This document shows, one piece after another, positions 31,282 through 34,329 of a stretch of DNA of 34,329 nt. The stretch covers positions 1 through 34,329 of the forward strand of contig DATLAN010000121.1 in assembly GCA_035527455.1 (NCBI GenBank), read 5' to 3'. How positions within the stretch are numbered: position 1 is the first letter of the stretch; the number at the start of each line of letters is the position of its first letter. The notes beneath the pieces were generated by a model. It was not told the origin of the DNA. It did not search any database and saw nothing but the letters and a program-made list of their open reading frames with translations. The stretch is from DATLAN01 sp035527455. GTDB taxonomy: Bacteria; Planctomycetota; Planctomycetia; Pirellulales; Thermoguttaceae. A program made the position numbers and the translations under genes.

Positions 31282-31358
31282 GGGTGGCACGCCCTGAGGA
31301 ACGAAGGGCGTGGAAATCCTGCCAAACCACGCCCTTCGTTCCTCAGGGCGTGCCACCC
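31282..31358. repeat. 32-bp perfect inverted repeat with 13-nt loop
   Basis: Arms 31282-31313 and 31327-31358 are perfectly complementary (GGGTGGCACGCCCTGAGGAA.. to its reverse complement). The spacer lies between the aldehyde dehydrogenase and EutN genes. There is no T-run, so it is not an ordinary terminator. In RNA it would be a very stable hairpin. Confidence 0.9.
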
Positions 31359-31387
31359 CATTGAACAAACTGTTTCTTTAGGGCCCG

Positions 31388-32833
31388 CTATTTTCCCAAA
31401 ATCCTCAAATCGTCGATCATCGAGCACCGGCGTTCCCGGGTGAACGTCAGCGGCGTGGTGGGGCCTTCGCCGGTCGGCGTGGCGATGGAGAAGGAGAGGT
31501 AGCCCTCGCCTCCCAATCCCAGTCCGGCCATGCTCGGCCCGTTCTTGACGAACAGGGTCGTATCCATCCGCTTGCCCATCTTGGTCATGTTTCGCACGTT
31601 GTTCGAGTGGATCATCGCCGTGTGCCGGAAGCCGTGCTCGCTGCGATGGGCCATGTCGATGGCGTGGTCGATGTTCCGGGCGCGAACGAACGGGATGAAC
31701 GGCATCATCTGCTCGACCGGGACGAACGGGTTCGACTCGTCCGTTTCGCCGAAGAGCAGCTCGACGCCGCCGGGAATCCGCCGCCCGATGCCCTGGGCCA
31801 GCACGGCCGCGTCTTTGCCCAGAAATTCCTTGGCGGGCACGTCGTGCCTGTTTTCACCCTCGCCGACGGTCGTAATGGCGACTCGGGTCAGGGCGTCGAT
31901 TTCCGCGGCGTTGAGTCGCAGGGCGCCGGCCCGTTCCATGGCCGCCATCATCGCGTCGAAGACCGAATCGACGACGAAGACCTGTTTCTCGGCGATGCAC
32001 AGCAGGTTGTTGTCGTAAGCCCCGCCCTGGATGATGCACCGGGCGGCCCGGTCGAGATCGGCCGTTTCGTCGACCACCACGGGCGGATTGCCGGGCCCGG
32101 CCACGATCGCCCTTTTCGCCTGTTGCATCGCCGCCCGGGCCACCGCCGGACCGCCGGTCACGCACAGCAGGGCGATGTCGCGGTGCTTGAAGATCGCCTC
32201 GGCCGTCTCCAACGTCGGTTCGGTGATCAGGCAGATCAGGTTGTCGATGCCCAGGTCGCGAGAGATGGCCTCGTTGAACCGCCGCACGCCCTCGGCCGCC
32301 ACCCGGCGCCCGCTGGGGTGCGGGTTGATGACCAGCGTGTTCCCGCCGGCGATCATGCTCACCGCGTTGCCGGTGATGGTGGGCAGCGAGTGGGTGACCG
32401 GCGTAATCGTGCCGATCACGCCGAACGGGGCGTGCTCGATCACGGCCAGCCCGTGGTCGCCGCTGAAGACCTCGCTCCGCATGAACTCCACGCCGGGCGC
32501 CCGCTCGCCGAGCGTTTTGAGCTTCTCGATCTTGTGTTCCAGCCGGCCGATTTGGGTTTCTTCCATCTCCATGGTGCCCAGCTCGACGCACTGGCCGATG
32601 GAGATGCGGCGGATATGGCCGATCATGCGCCGGCGGTCTTCGATGGTTCGCTGCGAAAGTCGGTCGAAGGCCTCGTTGGCCGCGGCCACCGCTTCGCTGA
32701 CGCAGGTGAACAGCCCGAAACGGCCCTGGTACCCGCCGCCCAACGGCGCCATGGCCGGAGCCGTCCCGTTGGTTCCCAATCGGGTGATGACTTGCTGGAC
32801 AACGCTGCGGATCAAGGTTTCGTCAACTTGCAT
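31388..32833 (-). CDS. BMC CoA-acylating aldehyde dehydrogenase (PduP/EutE-like)
   Basis: 481 residues. It converts an aldehyde, NAD+ and CoA to an acyl-CoA. An N-terminal amphipathic helix, DETLIRSVVQQVITRLG (4-20), then a Gly/Ala/Pro linker to about 36, mark it as a BMC cargo. The catalytic domain has PFGVIGTITPVTHSLPTITG, AGGNTLVINPHPSG, LCVTGGPAVARAAM, and the catalytic Cys279 in YDNNLLCIAEKQVF, where non-CoA aldehyde dehydrogenases differ. Lactaldehyde is the likely substrate given the aldolase; acetaldehyde or propionaldehyde are possible. AAGGAG lies 10 nt before the ATG. Confidence 0.94.
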   Translation of the reverse strand: MQVDETLIRSVVQQVITRLGTNGTAPAMAPLGGGYQGRFGLFTCVSEAVAAANEAFDRLSQRTIEDRRRMIGHIRRISIGQCVELGTMEMEETQIGRLEHKIEKLKTLGERAPGVEFMRSEVFSGDHGLAVIEHAPFGVIGTITPVTHSLPTITGNAVSMIAGGNTLVINPHPSGRRVAAEGVRRFNEAISRDLGIDNLICLITEPTLETAEAIFKHRDIALLCVTGGPAVARAAMQQAKRAIVAGPGNPPVVVDETADLDRAARCIIQGGAYDNNLLCIAEKQVFVVDSVFDAMMAAMERAGALRLNAAEIDALTRVAITTVGEGENRHDVPAKEFLGKDAAVLAQGIGRRIPGGVELLFGETDESNPFVPVEQMMPFIPFVRARNIDHAIDMAHRSEHGFRHTAMIHSNNVRNMTKMGKRMDTTLFVKNGPSMAGLGLGGEGYLSFSIATPTGEGPTTPLTFTRERRCSMIDDLRILGK

Positions 32834-32857
32834 GGAATAGATTCTCCTTCATACTTC

Positions 32858-32885
32858 GACATTCCTTGTTCGATATTCGATATTC
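32858..32885. repeat. TTCGATA tandem tract
   Basis: TTCGATATTCGATATTC-type repeats between the AldDH start and the third EutN gene; another microsatellite-like family. Confidence 0.55.
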
Positions 32886-32894
32886 AACCAGCCG

Positions 32895-33218
32895 CTATTC
32901 CGCGTCTCGCGCTTCCTTGTCGTACACGCGCGTCTGACCCACGTGAACCGTATCCACGATGCCGATGATGACCGTATCGACCGGCAGGTTCTTCGTTTCG
33001 GGCGTCAGCCGGGCACTGGAGCCCTGGGTGATCAACACCATCTCGCCCTGGCCGGCGCCCACCGTGTCGACGGCCACCAGGGAGCGTCCGCTGCCGATCA
33101 TGGTCCGGCGGGTTTCGGGATCGAGTTGGTACGGCTCGACGACCAGCAGTTTCCGGCCGACCATCGATTCGGTCTTCTGCGTGGCGACCATCGATCCGGT
33201 CACTTTGGCAACGAACAT
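32895..33218 (-). CDS. EutN/CcmL-type BMC pentameric vertex protein (3 of 3)
   Basis: 107 residues, somewhat longer than its two paralogues. MFVAKVTGSMVATQKTESMV, LLVVEPYQLD, VAVDTVGAGQGEMVLITQGS, and VDTVIIGIVDTVHV match the EutN fold. The longer, more charged loop at about 30-45 (DPETRRTMIGSGRS) and a basic C-terminus differ from the other two. It starts 4 nt after the kinase stop; AGGG in that junction is the ribosome site. Confidence 0.92.
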   Translation of the reverse strand: MFVAKVTGSMVATQKTESMVGRKLLVVEPYQLDPETRRTMIGSGRSLVAVDTVGAGQGEMVLITQGSSARLTPETKNLPVDTVIIGIVDTVHVGQTRVYDKEARDAE

Positions 33219-33222
33219 CGCA

Positions 33223-34329
33223 TTACCCTTTCAACAATTGGGCGGCCTGCCGGGCGACGATCAATTCCTCGTTGGTCGGCACGACCCAAATCTGCACGCG
33301 GCTTTCGGCGGCGTGGATCGGGGCCTCGCCTCGGGCCGTTTCGTTGGCCTGCGGATCGAGCACGATGCCGAGTTCTTCCAGGTTCTCGCACACGGACGCC
33401 CGGAAGCCGGCCCGATGCTCGCCGATCCCGCCGGTGAACACGATCGCGTCGGCCCCGCCCAACTCGACCAGATGGGCACCCAGATAGTGCCGCACGCTGC
33501 CGGCGAAGACGTCCAGGGCCAGCCGTGCCCGATCGTTGCCCGATTCGGCCGCGGCGACAATATCTCGCAGATCGCCGCCGGCACCGCCGAGTCCCAGCAG
33601 CCCGCTTTGCGAAGCCAGCACGTCGAGCACTTCCGCCAGCGTCTTGCCCGTTTGCTGCATCACCAGCGGCAAGGCGAACGGATCGAAATCGCCGCAGCGG
33701 TTGTTTTGCGGCAAACCGGTCTGCGGGCTGAAGCCCATGCTCGTGGCCACGCTCTTTCCGCCGCGGATGGCACACAGCGAACTCGACCCGCCGAGATGGC
33801 AGGAGATGATACGCAGGTCGTCGCGGCCGAGCAGTTCGGCGGTCCGCGTGGCGATGTAGCGATGGCTGGCTCCGTGGAACCCGAAGCGCCGCACCAGCCC
33901 GCTCTCGGCCCACTCGTACGGCACGGCGTAGTAGCGGTTGCGATCGGGAATCGTGCGGTGGAAATCGGTCTCGAAGGCCGCCACCAGCGGGATTTCGGGC
34001 AACTGCTCGGCCAACTGCCGCATGGCCGCGATGTAGGGCGGGTTGTGGGCCGGCGCCACCGAATTCATCTCTTCCATGGCGGCGAGCACTTCGGCGGTGA
34101 TCCGCCGCACGCCCGATAGGCGCCCGCCGTGGACCGCCTTGAAGGCAATCGCCGAGACTTCCGACGCCTCGTTTAAGCAGCCGCAGTCCGGATCGGTCAA
34201 CTGGGCCAGGCATTGGCGGACCGCTTCGGCGTGGTCGGGCACGCGCAGCACCTTTTCGCGGCGCGACGCGCCTACTTCGACGAAGCACCGGCTCTCGTCG
34301 GAACCGATCCGCTCGATCCCGCCGCGGGC
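33223..34329 (-). CDS. ackA: BMC acetate kinase-family protein, divergent active site (partial)
   Basis: About 368 residues are visible; the N-terminus lies beyond the window. The frame continues upstream of the GTG at 34251 with family-like ERIGSDES. Acetate kinase landmarks are HNPPYIAAM, FGFHGASHRY, TSMGFSP, NRCGDFDP with the conserved Arg, VFTGGIGEH and PTNEELIVARQ with the metal-binding Glu. Three residues of the active site differ: Lys for the Arg in RVVHGG (AFKAVHGG), Glu for the catalytic Asp in FDTAFH (FETDFH), and Gly for the Asn in CHLGNG (CHLGGS). In the BMC it would make ATP and an organic acid from an acyl phosphate, perhaps lactyl phosphate. Whether it is active as an acetate kinase is uncertain. 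Confidence 0.88.
   Translation of the reverse strand, partial: ARGGIERIGSDESRCFVEVGASRREKVLRVPDHAEAVRQCLAQLTDPDCGCLNEASEVSAIAFKAVHGGRLSGVRRITAEVLAAMEEMNSVAPAHNPPYIAAMRQLAEQLPEIPLVAAFETDFHRTIPDRNRYYAVPYEWAESGLVRRFGFHGASHRYIATRTAELLGRDDLRIISCHLGGSSSLCAIRGGKSVATSMGFSPQTGLPQNNRCGDFDPFALPLVMQQTGKTLAEVLDVLASQSGLLGLGGAGGDLRDIVAAAESGNDRARLALDVFAGSVRHYLGAHLVELGGADAIVFTGGIGEHRAGFRASVCENLEELGIVLDPQANETARGEAPIHAAESRVQIWVVPTNEELIVARQAAQLLKG

Noticed and set aside
28935..34329. BMC-H shell protein or PduL phosphotransacylase
   Set aside because: Looked for on both strands in the BMC segment; none of the frames matches. The 237-residue protein is RpiB-like, not PduL.
1..34329. tRNA, rRNA, insertion sequences or phage genes
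   Set aside because: No cloverleaf with a GGTTCRA arm, no rRNA-like segment, and no transposase, integrase or phage protein was seen.

Overview
The window is GC-rich bacterial DNA and reads as a piece of a Planctomycetota chromosome, probably Pirellulales-like; this placement is inference. The clues are a PEP-CTERM protein, a HEAT-repeat protein with a discoidin-like domain, a leucine-rich-repeat lipoprotein, twin Tat-exported Gfo/Idh/MocA oxidoreductases, a stand-alone LigD phosphoesterase, a tetrahaem tail fused to cytochrome b, and a bacterial microcompartment (BMC) gene set resembling the planctomycete/verrucomicrobial (PVM) type. Many spacers carry short palindromes and microsatellite-like tracts.

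Layout. (1) 1-5.4 kb, minus strand: a partial HEAT/discoidin-like protein, a PEP-CTERM protein, a histone-deacetylase-family deacylase, a LigD 3'-phosphoesterase-domain protein and a zinc-ribbon membrane protein. (2) 5.7-12.2 kb, minus strand: a fused cytochrome b/tetrahaem cytochrome c, its Rieske partner (4-base overlap), an NrnA-like DHH phosphoesterase, RibF, and a DUF4912/Rho-N-like protein behind a long leader. (3) 12.8-20.7 kb, plus strand: a complete F-type ATP synthase operon in the order AtpZ-like, subunit I-like, B, E, F, H, A, G, D, C. (4) 20.8-28.8 kb: a YfhO-like multi-spanning membrane protein (+), an LRR lipoprotein (-), and two tandem paralogous Gfo/Idh/MocA oxidoreductases (+) with near-identical promoters. 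(5) 28.9-34.3 kb, minus strand: a BMC operon with a class II aldolase, three EutN/CcmL pentameric shell proteins, an RpiB-like protein, a CoA-acylating aldehyde dehydrogenase and an acetate-kinase-family protein running off the right edge.

How they work together. Rieske and cytochrome b/c would oxidise quinol and feed the proton gradient used by the ATP synthase. In the BMC set, the aldolase would split a deoxysugar phosphate to an aldehyde such as lactaldehyde. The dehydrogenase would turn it into an acyl-CoA, and after a phosphotransacylase (not in the window) the kinase would recover ATP. The aldolase (C-terminal), the dehydrogenase and the RpiB-like protein (both N-terminal) carry amphipathic helices that look like encapsulation peptides. 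No hexameric shell gene is visible; the operon continues beyond the window.

Most notable: the BMC kinase departs from acetate kinase at three active-site positions; an RpiB-like protein lacks the catalytic Cys; cytochrome b has Tyr where a haem-ligating His is expected; the YfhO-like gene has absorbed several palindromic or low-complexity elements in frame; and a palindrome family sits on the stop codons of three unrelated genes.
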